This document shows, in pieces, positions 15,204 to 21,769 of a stretch of 23,800 nucleotides of DNA; within the stretch, counting starts at the first letter, position 1; the number at the start of each line of letters is the position of its first letter. Location: positions 1 to 23,800 of the IMG/VR virus record IMGVR_UViG_3300047357_000164; one strand, 5' to 3'. The notes under the pieces were generated by a model. The model had not been told where the DNA came from. It ran no database searches and saw only the letters and a list, made by a program, of their open reading frames with translations. The stretch is from a virus. The translations under genes and the position numbers were made by a program.

Positions 15204-16766
15204 TTATTCCTCTGGTGGTGGTTGTTCTTGTGTTGCCATGTACTGCTCTTGTGCAGCATTGATAGCAGGTGCTACAGCAGGTCCACCCAACTTCATCATC
15301 ATCTCTTGTTGTTGAGCTTGTTGCATAGCTTGTTCAATTTCTTCCTGCGTCTTAATAAGACCTTCAGTTTCAATACCAAGAGCAGTAGCACGACGCTTAA
15401 AGTAATCAGATACATTGAGGTATTGTGTTACTGCTTGTGGTCCTACTATTTGGTTAGCACCTGCAAGGAATAGATCAAGTCTTTGTAAGTCGTTACCTCT
15501 ACCTAAAGCTTCAACACCAGTAACTATAGTAGGCTTAACAATATCTTTAGGTAGCTTAGGTAGTCTCTTCTCTTTGGACATCTTATCCATCAAGCGAGTA
15601 ACGATAGGTAGTTGTAGTTCTTGTGACAACAGAGAGTAGAGACCGCCAAGGGCAGCTTCCAGTTCTTGACTGAGCATTCTTATTTCCTCAGCGGTCACTC
15701 TCTCAGCGTCTCTAACAACCCCACTTGTCAGAAGAAAGGCTTGGCTCAATCTATCCGTAATACCCTGCATAGTAGTCTGAGCAGTACGGAAGTCATTGAA
15801 CTTATTAAGTTGTAACACAGATACATCTCCGTCAGACCCTTGTACGATTGCACCATTAGGAGCTTCAGCTAATGTCCTGGCTCTAGTTGTACCGTTAGGA
15901 TTAACCATGAACAATACTTTAGCTGCTGCTGCACTACCTTCTACGATAGCTTTTGTTAATGCTTCAAGGGACTTGATGTCTCCGATGTACTCTTCAACAA
16001 AACCTCTACCGTAGTCTTCACCATCTATCTGAGTGTAGCGTAGTGGTAACCAAGGTGACTTATCAATAGGATACTCACCGATACTTTCCTCGATGACCAT
16101 ACCTTTGACGTCTTGTTTTACTTTAAATTTATCTCCTTCTCGGATGACTGAAGTGTAGAGGTCGCAAGTATTCTCCTTCTCTTGACGGTATACTTCTTCT
16201 CTTACACTCTCAGGTAACATCATAGGTGCTACTGTTTCTTTGATAGCTATATGTGTTACGTTACCCATAGGGTCTCTCTTAACTACATAGCGATCTAAAC
16301 GGAACACACGCATACCACCTTCATCGGGTAAGTACAATAGACTGTTACCACTGATAAGTAAGTTCTTCAGTGCTTGGAATATACCGTTCCTAAAGTTCTG
16401 TATCTCAACCTCTTGTGAAACACTACGCTCCACATCAGCTAATGCTTTCTCTAAGTCAGTACGTAACTGCTCTGCTCCTTCTGGTCCTAGCTCAGCCTTG
16501 GCTTTATCTAACTCATAGCGATCTATGACTAGACGGAAGAAGGGTGCGTTAGGTGGAAGTAGTGCAAGCAATAACTTAGACGACAAGTTAAGTACACCTC
16601 TAGCTCCTATACCTTGATAAGGTGTGTAGTATTTAGTAGCGAAGTTGTGACCGTCAGGTGGTAGAACATAAGGTAGAGTCAACTCAGAAGAAGTACGACC
16701 TCTATCTAAGTATGAGTACCGTTGGTTCTCTAAGCTGTGGTAAAGTCCTTGTGCTGTTTCTTCCAT
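15204..16766 (-). CDS. Portal (head-tail connector) protein, gp8-like
   Basis: 520 residues (T7 gp8, 536). It forms the dodecameric ring at the packaging vertex. Residues 46-79 contain YYTPYQGIGARGVLNLSSKL followed by L-A-L-L-P-P, matching the T7 gp8 stretch (Y-Q-T-P-W-Q-A-V-G-A-R-G). Other family patterns are N-L-L-I-S-G-N-S-L-L-Y-L-P near 135-147, D-G-E-D-Y-G-R-G-F-V-E-E-Y-I-G-D near 250-265, and R-V-T-A-E-E-I-R near 355-365 in the long C-terminal helix region. The last 55 residues are Q/M/P-rich and disordered. It begins 5 nt after the stop of the 75-residue gene, with only a weak ribosome site (AGGGA about 11 bases upstream). Confidence 0.97.
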   Translation of the reverse strand: MEETAQGLYHSLENQRYSYLDRGRTSSELTLPYVLPPDGHNFATKYYTPYQGIGARGVLNLSSKLLLALLPPNAPFFRLVIDRYELDKAKAELGPEGAEQLRTDLEKALADVERSVSQEVEIQNFRNGIFQALKNLLISGNSLLYLPDEGGMRVFRLDRYVVKRDPMGNVTHIAIKETVAPMMLPESVREEVYRQEKENTCDLYTSVIREGDKFKVKQDVKGMVIEESIGEYPIDKSPWLPLRYTQIDGEDYGRGFVEEYIGDIKSLEALTKAIVEGSAAAAKVLFMVNPNGTTRARTLAEAPNGAIVQGSDGDVSVLQLNKFNDFRTAQTTMQGITDRLSQAFLLTSGVVRDAERVTAEEIRMLSQELEAALGGLYSLLSQELQLPIVTRLMDKMSKEKRLPKLPKDIVKPTIVTGVEALGRGNDLQRLDLFLAGANQIVGPQAVTQYLNVSDYFKRRATALGIETEGLIKTQEEIEQAMQQAQQQEMMMKLGGPAVAPAINAAQEQYMATQEQPPPEE

Positions 16767-16771
16767 CTATC

Positions 16772-16999
16772 TTATGTCCCTGTGTAGTACTGCCAATCCG
16801 TACCATCGTAGACATATATGCGAACAACATCAGAAGCTAAGTAAGTAGTACCAACAGGGTCACCCGATCTAGCTTCTATGTTTGCTTGTATATCGTAGTA
16901 GGCTTGAAAGGTGTTATCAAAATTATCTAACGGGTAAGTAGTTCCCCAACTCGGTACAACAAATTGAGAGGGATTATTAAACTCCGATGGAGAAGGCAT
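16772..16999 (-). CDS. Unknown 75-residue protein
   Basis: I do not recognise this protein. It is acidic, rich in aromatic residues (Y, F, W) and serine/threonine, with no membrane segment or signal. The C-terminal YVYDGTDWQYYTGT resembles strand-turn-strand ends of phage structural proteins. It sits between the small beta-rich gene (2 nt gap) and the portal gene and is probably co-expressed with them, so a minor virion role is possible. Confidence 0.7.
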   Translation of the reverse strand: MPSPSEFNNPSQFVVPSWGTTYPLDNFDNTFQAYYDIQANIEARSGDPVGTTYLASDVVRIYVYDGTDWQYYTGT

Positions 17000-17002
17000 G
17001 AC

Positions 17003-17320
17003 TTAAAGTCCTTCAACGGAACCCGTAGCAAACACATCGTAACTTCCGTCTGTGTAAGCTGTGATCGAAGCTCTTATCTTTTCGTAGTGTCCGTGGTCAT
17101 CTCTGATTAGAGTGTTACCTGTGGCGACGATAGTACGACTGTCTACTGTTCTCCAGACATCACCGATATAAGCTTCAATTGCTACAGTAGCTCCTGAAGT
17201 TACACCTGTTGATTCTATACAGTACGTCCAGCCCTTAGACCTTTCGACACTAAATGAACTACCTGCCGCAGCTGAAGTACCTGCTGAAAGTAGAGTTAGT
17301 TTTGCGAGAGAGCGAAGCAT
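17003..17320 (-). CDS. Small beta-rich protein, probably virion-associated
   Basis: 105 residues. After a short N-terminal segment (residues 1-22, LAKLTLLSAGTSAAAG) the protein alternates hydrophobic and polar residues typical of beta strands: G-W-T-Y-C-I-E-S-T-G, A-T-V-A-I-E-A-Y-I-G-D-V-W-R-T-V, then I-R-A-S-I-T-A-Y-T-D-G-S-Y-D-V. This x-G-x-A-T-V-x-I-(E/Q)....W pattern recurs in small beta-sandwich proteins encoded near head genes of tailed phages. I infer a head decoration or head-associated role but cannot name a family. The first 20 residues could pass for a weak signal peptide, though phage virion proteins of this type are cytoplasmic. AAAAGGAT lies about 7 bases before the ATG, a good ribosome site. 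Confidence 0.75.
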   Translation of the reverse strand: MLRSLAKLTLLSAGTSAAAGSSFSVERSKGWTYCIESTGVTSGATVAIEAYIGDVWRTVDSRTIVATGNTLIRDDHGHYEKIRASITAYTDGSYDVFATGSVEGL

Positions 17321-17343
17321 GATTTATATCCTTTTGTTATTTG

Positions 17344-17550
17344 TTACGATGAAAGCTGTACGCCTGTGTCACCACTACCACCCATAGCTACAGACGGACG
17401 ACGAACTGTCAACTGAGCCGTACCTCTACGACGCTTCTGCTGTGGTTTAGCTTGACGACTAGACACTGCTTTCTCTGCTAAAGGTAGCGGAGGAGGAGGC
17501 GGTGCAGGAGGTGGAGGTGGTGCTGGAATTTTAGGCGATGACATACACAT
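17344..17550 (-). CDS. Proline-rich small protein, possibly gp7.3-like tail assembly protein
   Basis: 68 residues. Residues 7-24 are almost pure proline with alanine and leucine (KIPAPPPPPAPPPPPLPL); residues 28-48 are basic and end in K-R-R-R-G-T-A-Q-L-T-V-R-R, followed by a glycine/serine tail (GGSGDTGVQLSS). The basic-then-strand-then-glycine ending resembles T7 gp7.3 (R-K-R-A-R-A-G-G-K-K-S-L-S-V-A-R then a glycine-rich end), a protein needed for tail attachment, and the position just upstream of the portal gene agrees. The proline block is not in T7. AAGGAT lies 7 bases before the first ATG; a second ATG two codons on is an equally possible start. Confidence 0.7.
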   Translation of the reverse strand: MCMSSPKIPAPPPPPAPPPPPLPLAEKAVSSRQAKPQQKRRRGTAQLTVRRPSVAMGGSGDTGVQLSS

Positions 17551-17554
17551 AGTA

Positions 17555-17752
17555 TTAATCCTTGGTAATAATGTTATCTTGAAGTTGTTCGTCGTATATA
17601 TTTTTTAAGTAGTTAATTACACTACGTTGTCCTGCTTTATACCATACCATTCTCTCTTCGTCTGTCAAGAGGGGACATTTATCAGGGTACAACTTGTCAA
17701 GCTTATCTATCAAATCTTTGCTGAGAGCAGGGAGTACTAGTTCGTCATTCAT
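17555..17752 (-). CDS. Conserved phage protein of unknown function (65 aa)
   Basis: The pattern LPALSKDLIDKLDKLYPDKC, then P-L-x-x-x-x-E-R-x-x-W-Y-K-A-G-Q-R-x-(V/L)-(I/V)-x-x-L-K, is one I have seen repeatedly in phage small-gene regions, with no known function. It is soluble, helical and slightly acidic. It overlaps the preceding gene by 8 nt, and GGAAGG lies 5 bases before the ATG. Confidence 0.8.
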   Translation of the reverse strand: MNDELVLPALSKDLIDKLDKLYPDKCPLLTDEERMVWYKAGQRSVINYLKNIYDEQLQDNIITKD

Positions 17753-17975
17753 CTATACCTTCCGTCCATACATATATAGGTGTCATCTCTCCTACATAAG
17801 CACACCCTATGTTGTGGTCGAAGTACTCTATAGCTTCTTCCATACTCATCTCATCCCGTATCATTAGCGTCTCGATTATTCTTTCTATAGAGTACACCAT
17901 CCTTAGCTTCTTATAATCCTGACCTATAATAGCTTCGTCGTGTCCGTCTACTTTAAGTGGTTCGTCACTTGTCAT
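17745..17975 (-). CDS. Conserved phage protein of unknown function (76 aa)
   Basis: The pattern G-H-D-E-A-I-I-G, Y-S-I-E-R-I-I-E-T-L-M, E-E-A-I-E-Y-F-D-H-N and A-Y-V-G-E-M-T-P-I-Y is a widespread small phage family found beside replication or dNTP-metabolism genes; no function is known to me. The protein is acidic, with an alpha-helical middle and two conserved-looking aromatic positions at the end. It overlaps the preceding gene by 11 nt and the following one by 8 nt, so it belongs to the same operon. Confidence 0.82.
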   Translation of the reverse strand: MTSDEPLKVDGHDEAIIGQDYKKLRMVYSIERIIETLMIRDEMSMEEAIEYFDHNIGCAYVGEMTPIYVWTEGIDE

Positions 17976-18330
17976 CGTTCTCTATATCATCTAGTTCTAG
18001 TGGTAAATTACCACGCTTTATCTGATCCTTGATCCATATCCAAGCAGTAGCATTCCAGAGTATAGCACCTGCGTGGTCTTCAGAGTTGTCTCCTTCAGCT
18101 AATGCTAACAGGTGCCTGAACATACTGTCGTACAGTCTTGTTAACGGGAATCCTTTTCGCCAGTTGTTGTCTCCATAAAGCTTTCCGCCATCTTCAAATC
18201 TTTTGGCGAGCGAGCGTAAGGCGATCGGAGGTATAAGGCTGGGTCGTCCCCGTCCAATGTCCCCGTCACGTTTAGCCCCTGTGGTGAAATCTTTAGTATA
18301 TCCTTGGTTTGGTAGTTTCTCGGTGTCCAT
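17965..18330 (-). CDS. dATP/dGTP diphosphohydrolase N-terminal-family protein (DUF5664-like)
   Basis: 121 residues. The core reads T-G-A-K-R-D near 17-22, G-R-P-S-L-I-P-P-I-A-L-R-S-L-A near 28-42, G-G-K-L-Y-G-D-N-N-W-R-K-G near 48-60, R-H-L-L-A-L-A-E-G-D near 72-81, then S-E-D-H-A-G-A-I-L-W-N near 83-93. This is the small phage family often annotated as dATP/dGTP diphosphohydrolase N-terminal domain. The conserved His, Asp, Glu and Trp-Asn pattern suggests an all-helical nucleotide-binding fold, but I know of no biochemical proof for the stand-alone domain. Its first 190 nt overlap the exonuclease 3' end in another frame, and the start has no Shine-Dalgarno (only an A-rich run), so initiation may depend on ribosomes translating the exonuclease. 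Confidence 0.82.
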   Translation of the reverse strand: MDTEKLPNQGYTKDFTTGAKRDGDIGRGRPSLIPPIALRSLAKRFEDGGKLYGDNNWRKGFPLTRLYDSMFRHLLALAEGDNSEDHAGAILWNATAWIWIKDQIKRGNLPLELDDIENDDK

Positions 18331-19061
18331 AGTTTTTTAATAGTATTAGTTCTGAAGCTGTAGTTATCTGCTCGTAGTAGTCGTGCCATCCAAGCGTTCA
18401 TTAATGCGTCTTGTTCTGTGAGTCCTGCTTTCTCGTAAGCTTTAACAACTGTCTCCCAAGTGTATCCGTCTTTGTCCAATAATTTTTTAGCCCCAACTGG
18501 ACCGACTCTAGGTACACCACTGAATCCATCTGTTGCATCTCCCATTATGGTTTGCATCAAGTGAAAGTTATCTGCTTCCTCTTCTGTTGGATGGTGGTAC
18601 TCTCCTTTGTTGTAGTCGTAGAAGACACCAGGCACTGACTTAAAATCTTTATCGATGCTGACTATAACAGTCTCCTCATCCATCTCTTTGTCAGTAGCTA
18701 GTATAGATATAACATCATCAGCTTCTAAGTTAGGCCACATCTGTCCGTCGAACTCCTCGATGATCCACTGCTTAACTTGTCTAAGTATGATCGGCAGTCT
18801 GCTCTTTGATCTGTTAGCTTTGTAGTCAGGGTTCAAGATGCGTCGGAAGTTAGCACGATCAGTCAAGCACATGACAACTCTATCTGTCTTCATCATGTCC
18901 TTGAACTCTTCCACTCTGTTAACGACACGAGCTTTAGCCATTGCCATGTCAGCGTGTACCGTCCACATCTCCTCCTTCCACTCGATTGATTCTTCTGCAA
19001 CAATAGCTGCTTCAAACGCTAGAACATCAGCGTCTATTAATAGGGTTGTTTTCTTACTCAT
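18141..19061 (-). CDS. 5'-3' exonuclease, T7 gp6-like (FEN family), with C-terminal extension
   Basis: 306 residues. T7 gp6 removes RNA primers and degrades host DNA for recycling. Metal-binding acids of the FEN fold are visible: D10 and D12 in L-L-I-D-A-D, the arch with N-F-R-R-I-L-N-P-D-Y-K-A-N-R at 71-84, E113/D115/D116 in E-A-D-D-V, D137 and D139 in S-I-D-K-D-F, and D175 and D178 in G-D-A-T-D-G-F. The helix-hairpin-helix follows at 182-195 (G-V-P-R-V-G-P-V-G-A-K-K-L-L). Homology to T7 gp6 ends near residue 246 (K-L-W-T-P, like Y-L-W-R-P at the T7 C-terminus). The remaining 60 residues have no T7 counterpart and lie in the overlap with the next gene. CTGGAG sits 8 bases before the ATG. Confidence 0.94.
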   Translation of the reverse strand: MSKKTTLLIDADVLAFEAAIVAEESIEWKEEMWTVHADMAMAKARVVNRVEEFKDMMKTDRVVMCLTDRANFRRILNPDYKANRSKSRLPIILRQVKQWIIEEFDGQMWPNLEADDVISILATDKEMDEETVIVSIDKDFKSVPGVFYDYNKGEYHHPTEEEADNFHLMQTIMGDATDGFSGVPRVGPVGAKKLLDKDGYTWETVVKAYEKAGLTEQDALMNAWMARLLRADNYSFRTNTIKKLWTPRNYQTKDILKISPQGLNVTGTLDGDDPALYLRSPYARSPKDLKMAESFMETTTGEKDSR

Positions 19062-19563
19062 AGTATAAGCTCCAGTTCTCTTGGTATTTTTTATATTTAC
19101 TTTTTGATGTGTGCTCAGGGTTTAGCTTGATCGATACACCGTTGATTTCATTGCGTGGTATCATCCACCACATCTTCGCAGGTCCAACATAACAACCTAC
19201 CACATCAATCGAATCACACATAGGGTCTTTGTTCCTGCATCCTGCACTAGTATTAAGTTGATAGCTTTCACCTGGTGTCTTTGTGTTAGTCGATTTAATC
19301 TGTACCTTGAGTGTACCTGCTGGACAAGTGACGATGAAGTCCCAAGGCATAGGTGTAGTAGGTACATGAGGTTCGAAGTTACGCTCTAAGCATTCAGTTA
19401 TAAACCTAGACTCTGCTATCGCACCAATTCTTTGTGATTTAGATGTTGGCATATCTTGTTGTTGTTGTTTCCAATCCCACGGGACTTCTAAATCGATGGT
19501 ATCGTAGAGGTTAGCCAAACTCAAGTAGTAATCGTATTCAACTTCTAGTGTGTCTGTGCCCAT
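19054..19563 (-). CDS. PD-(D/E)XK-like nuclease domain protein
   Basis: 169 residues. The core resembles the PDDEXK_5 / archaeal-resolvase-like fold: R-I-G-A-I-A-E-S-R-F with Glu51, P-W-D-F-I-V with Asp75, and V-Q-I-K with Gln88 and Lys90, the Q-x-K variant of the (D/E)-x-K signature. A Y-Q-L-N-T-S segment follows near 101-106, then I-D-V-V-G-C-Y and K-M-W-W-M-I-P near 118-136, as in related proteins. A DNA cleavage role in recombination or host DNA breakdown is inferred; the first 37 residues are acidic and not part of the fold. It is encoded between polymerase and exonuclease, overlapping them by 19 and 8 nt. TAGGAG lies just before the ATG, which supports the start. Confidence 0.8.
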   Translation of the reverse strand: MGTDTLEVEYDYYLSLANLYDTIDLEVPWDWKQQQQDMPTSKSQRIGAIAESRFITECLERNFEPHVPTTPMPWDFIVTCPAGTLKVQIKSTNTKTPGESYQLNTSAGCRNKDPMCDSIDVVGCYVGPAKMWWMIPRNEINGVSIKLNPEHTSKSKYKKYQENWSLYYE

Positions 19564-21419
19564 GACTCTCCTATCTTAGCTTCACCATCAAGCATTACAT
19601 TTAACTTCAACTCTAGTCCTGCTGCTTTGATAGCCAAGACTGCCAACTCACCGAAGTGCTGTGCTTTTTCAGGTAAGACTTCTGCTTGGAACTCATCATG
19701 TACATTAGCTACAAAGCTGTACTCTCTACCGTGTTGCCACTTCATTGAGTTCATCTTATGAAACAGTTGTATCAAAGCTACCTTCATACACACAGCACCT
19801 GCACTCTGTAACAACATATTAAGTGCTGAGTGACTAGAGCGAACAGGCAGTACTCGACCATCTAATCCAATCAGTTTACCTTCAGCTGCTACCTTCCTCT
19901 GTACAGCTTCTTGTAACTTCTTGAGTGCAGGTAGGTTGTTCAAGAACTTACGCTTTAACATCTGTCCTTCTTTAGCAGAACCTCCTACTATCTCTCCGAT
20001 CTTAGCGTCACCTGCTCCGTAAAGAAAAGCGTAGATAAACGTCTTGGCTTGGTCTCTTGTCTCCAGTCCTGCTGCTTGTTGGTTAAGTGTATGGATGTCT
20101 CCTTCTACTACGGTCTTGGCGTAAGCACCTTTGTCGTAGAAAGCCAAGTAGTGAGCAAGCATCCGTAGTTCTAACCCTGCTGCATCTGTGCCAACTAACT
20201 TGTATCCTTCACCTGCTTTGAATAGATCACGACACTCCTCACCGTATTCAGCACGACACGCAGGTACTTGTGCTACATTAGGATTCTGATGTGTACATCT
20301 ACCTGTCACTGCACCGTTAGTGTTGACTCTACCGTGTATCCGTCCGTCCTTCTGTAGTTTTAACCACGCTTGATTGCCTTCTGCTAGTTGTCCTAACCTC
20401 TTGGTAACTAACAAGTAATCACACAGTACCTCAGCGAACGGATGGTCTATACCTCTAAGTACACCTTCATCTACCTTCGGAGTCTTAGCGTCAGGTTCTA
20501 TAGGTAAGTCAAAGCCTAGCTCACTGAATCGTTCTGCTATTTGCTTACGGCTACCAGGATTAAACACAGTAGTCTTAGTCTTAGGAGCCATCTTCACAGC
20601 TTGTTTAAGTAGTGTTTGTTTCAGCCCTCTACTCTTTAACTCCTCCTTCAATTGAACCTTGGTGACACCACATATTATCTCAACACCATCGTCTCGTTTG
20701 ATTTCTAATGACCAACCACTAGGAGTCTTCATCTCTTCTGTCTTAGATGGAAACTCTTTCTGTAATCTATCCAACAGATCAGCACGACGACTAGCTAACA
20801 CAAGCTCTAGCTTTTCTGCTTTATCTATATCAAACGCAAAGCCTTGCTTCTCTTGTAGTCTCATGAGGAAAGCGAACCAGTGTTCCAGTGCTAACATCTC
20901 ACCGCTAGGTTCTTTCTTCATCAAGTAATCAAACAGCAAGTGTGTTACAACTACATCACGCTCACAATACTTACGCATCTCGTCGTTGTAGCTGTCGAAC
21001 GCACCGTCCTCTTCACCGTAAGTTAACTTGGTCAGCTTGCTCATTCGTTTACCCCAAGCTTTCAGTGAATGGCTGCCTACTAAACTCTTGTCAAAGTCCT
21101 TACGTAGGAAGTCATCGCTCCTTACATCAGCTACTATACACTTAGCCATGACCATCGTATCTAGTATCCGTATCAAAGGAGGAGCAAAGCCGTACAGTTT
21201 AGACAGAGCAGGTAGATCAAACCCTATGACATTATGTCCACAGATACGATCTGCTTTAGCTAACTCTCTTAGTCCGTTCTGTATGCCCTCACCGTGATAG
21301 GTTACCATCTTGGCGTTCATTGGTTCGTAGATAGATAGACAGTGAACCGTCTTTAAGTCAGACAAGTTCGACCAGTCCTCTATCGCATTTGTTTCTATAT
21401 CAAAGAATAGTGTTTTCAT
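19545..21419 (-). CDS. DNA polymerase, Pol I (family A) type, T7 gp5-like
   Basis: 624 residues; T7 gp5 has 704. It is the replicative polymerase with 3'-5' proofreading. Exonuclease motifs: D7 and E9 (F-F-D-I-E-T), D68 (G-H-N-V-I-G-F-D), and Y151/D155 (Y-C-E-R-D-V-V). Polymerase motif A has D412 (T-D-A-A-G-L-E-L-R). Motif B is RDQAKTFIYAFLYG at 455-468 with R455, K459 and Y463, and motif C is H574-D575-E576. Tyr463 sits where T7 has Tyr526 and E. coli Pol I has Phe762. The thumb segment (about 230-290), where T7 carries its thioredoxin-binding insert, is shorter and different. The C-terminus (A-K-I-G-E-S-W-A-Q-T-H) matches the T7 end. The ATG overlaps the upstream stop (ATGA) and has no Shine-Dalgarno, indicating coupled translation. 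Confidence 0.97.
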   Translation of the reverse strand: MKTLFFDIETNAIEDWSNLSDLKTVHCLSIYEPMNAKMVTYHGEGIQNGLRELAKADRICGHNVIGFDLPALSKLYGFAPPLIRILDTMVMAKCIVADVRSDDFLRKDFDKSLVGSHSLKAWGKRMSKLTKLTYGEEDGAFDSYNDEMRKYCERDVVVTHLLFDYLMKKEPSGEMLALEHWFAFLMRLQEKQGFAFDIDKAEKLELVLASRRADLLDRLQKEFPSKTEEMKTPSGWSLEIKRDDGVEIICGVTKVQLKEELKSRGLKQTLLKQAVKMAPKTKTTVFNPGSRKQIAERFSELGFDLPIEPDAKTPKVDEGVLRGIDHPFAEVLCDYLLVTKRLGQLAEGNQAWLKLQKDGRIHGRVNTNGAVTGRCTHQNPNVAQVPACRAEYGEECRDLFKAGEGYKLVGTDAAGLELRMLAHYLAFYDKGAYAKTVVEGDIHTLNQQAAGLETRDQAKTFIYAFLYGAGDAKIGEIVGGSAKEGQMLKRKFLNNLPALKKLQEAVQRKVAAEGKLIGLDGRVLPVRSSHSALNMLLQSAGAVCMKVALIQLFHKMNSMKWQHGREYSFVANVHDEFQAEVLPEKAQHFGELAVLAIKAAGLELKLNVMLDGEAKIGESWAQTH

Positions 21420-21751
21420 GATGCAATGTAGTCAACCATCCTAGCATCCTTAAATGCTTGTTCGAGCTTGGTTAATACTTCATCGTACTCCTTTTTATAA
21501 GAGTCATGTACTACTATATCTCTCATAGGTGCAAGGTCGCTAGGTTGTAAGGCTATACCCATATCTATAAGTTCATCTGGATTCTTAACACCGTACACAT
21601 TTTCTCCCAGTCTGCCCCTATCGACCCACTGCTGTTCTATAGCGTTGTGTAAAGTGTAGAAGTTTCTGAAATAATGTTCTTCGTAATCCTCTTTCCTACT
21701 ACCAGATTTATTGTAGTCCTTTTGTATATATATTGACTGATCTAGTCCCAT
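21416..21751 (-). CDS. Unknown 111-residue phage protein (MGLD-start)
   Basis: I cannot assign a function. It begins MGLDQSIYI, an opening found in a scattered group of small phage proteins, then has a basic/acidic stretch (K-S-G-S-R-K-E-D-Y-E-E-H-Y-F-R-N-F) and a long helix at about 87-104. No membrane segment, cysteine pair or known catalytic motif is visible. It lies between primase-helicase and polymerase, 18 nt after the first and overlapping the second by ATGA, so a replication-accessory role is plausible by position only. AAGGAG lies 10 bases before the ATG. Confidence 0.8.
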   Translation of the reverse strand: MGLDQSIYIQKDYNKSGSRKEDYEEHYFRNFYTLHNAIEQQWVDRGRLGENVYGVKNPDELIDMGIALQPSDLAPMRDIVVHDSYKKEYDEVLTKLEQAFKDARMVDYIAS

Positions 21752-21769
21752 GTTAATTGTTCTCCTTGT

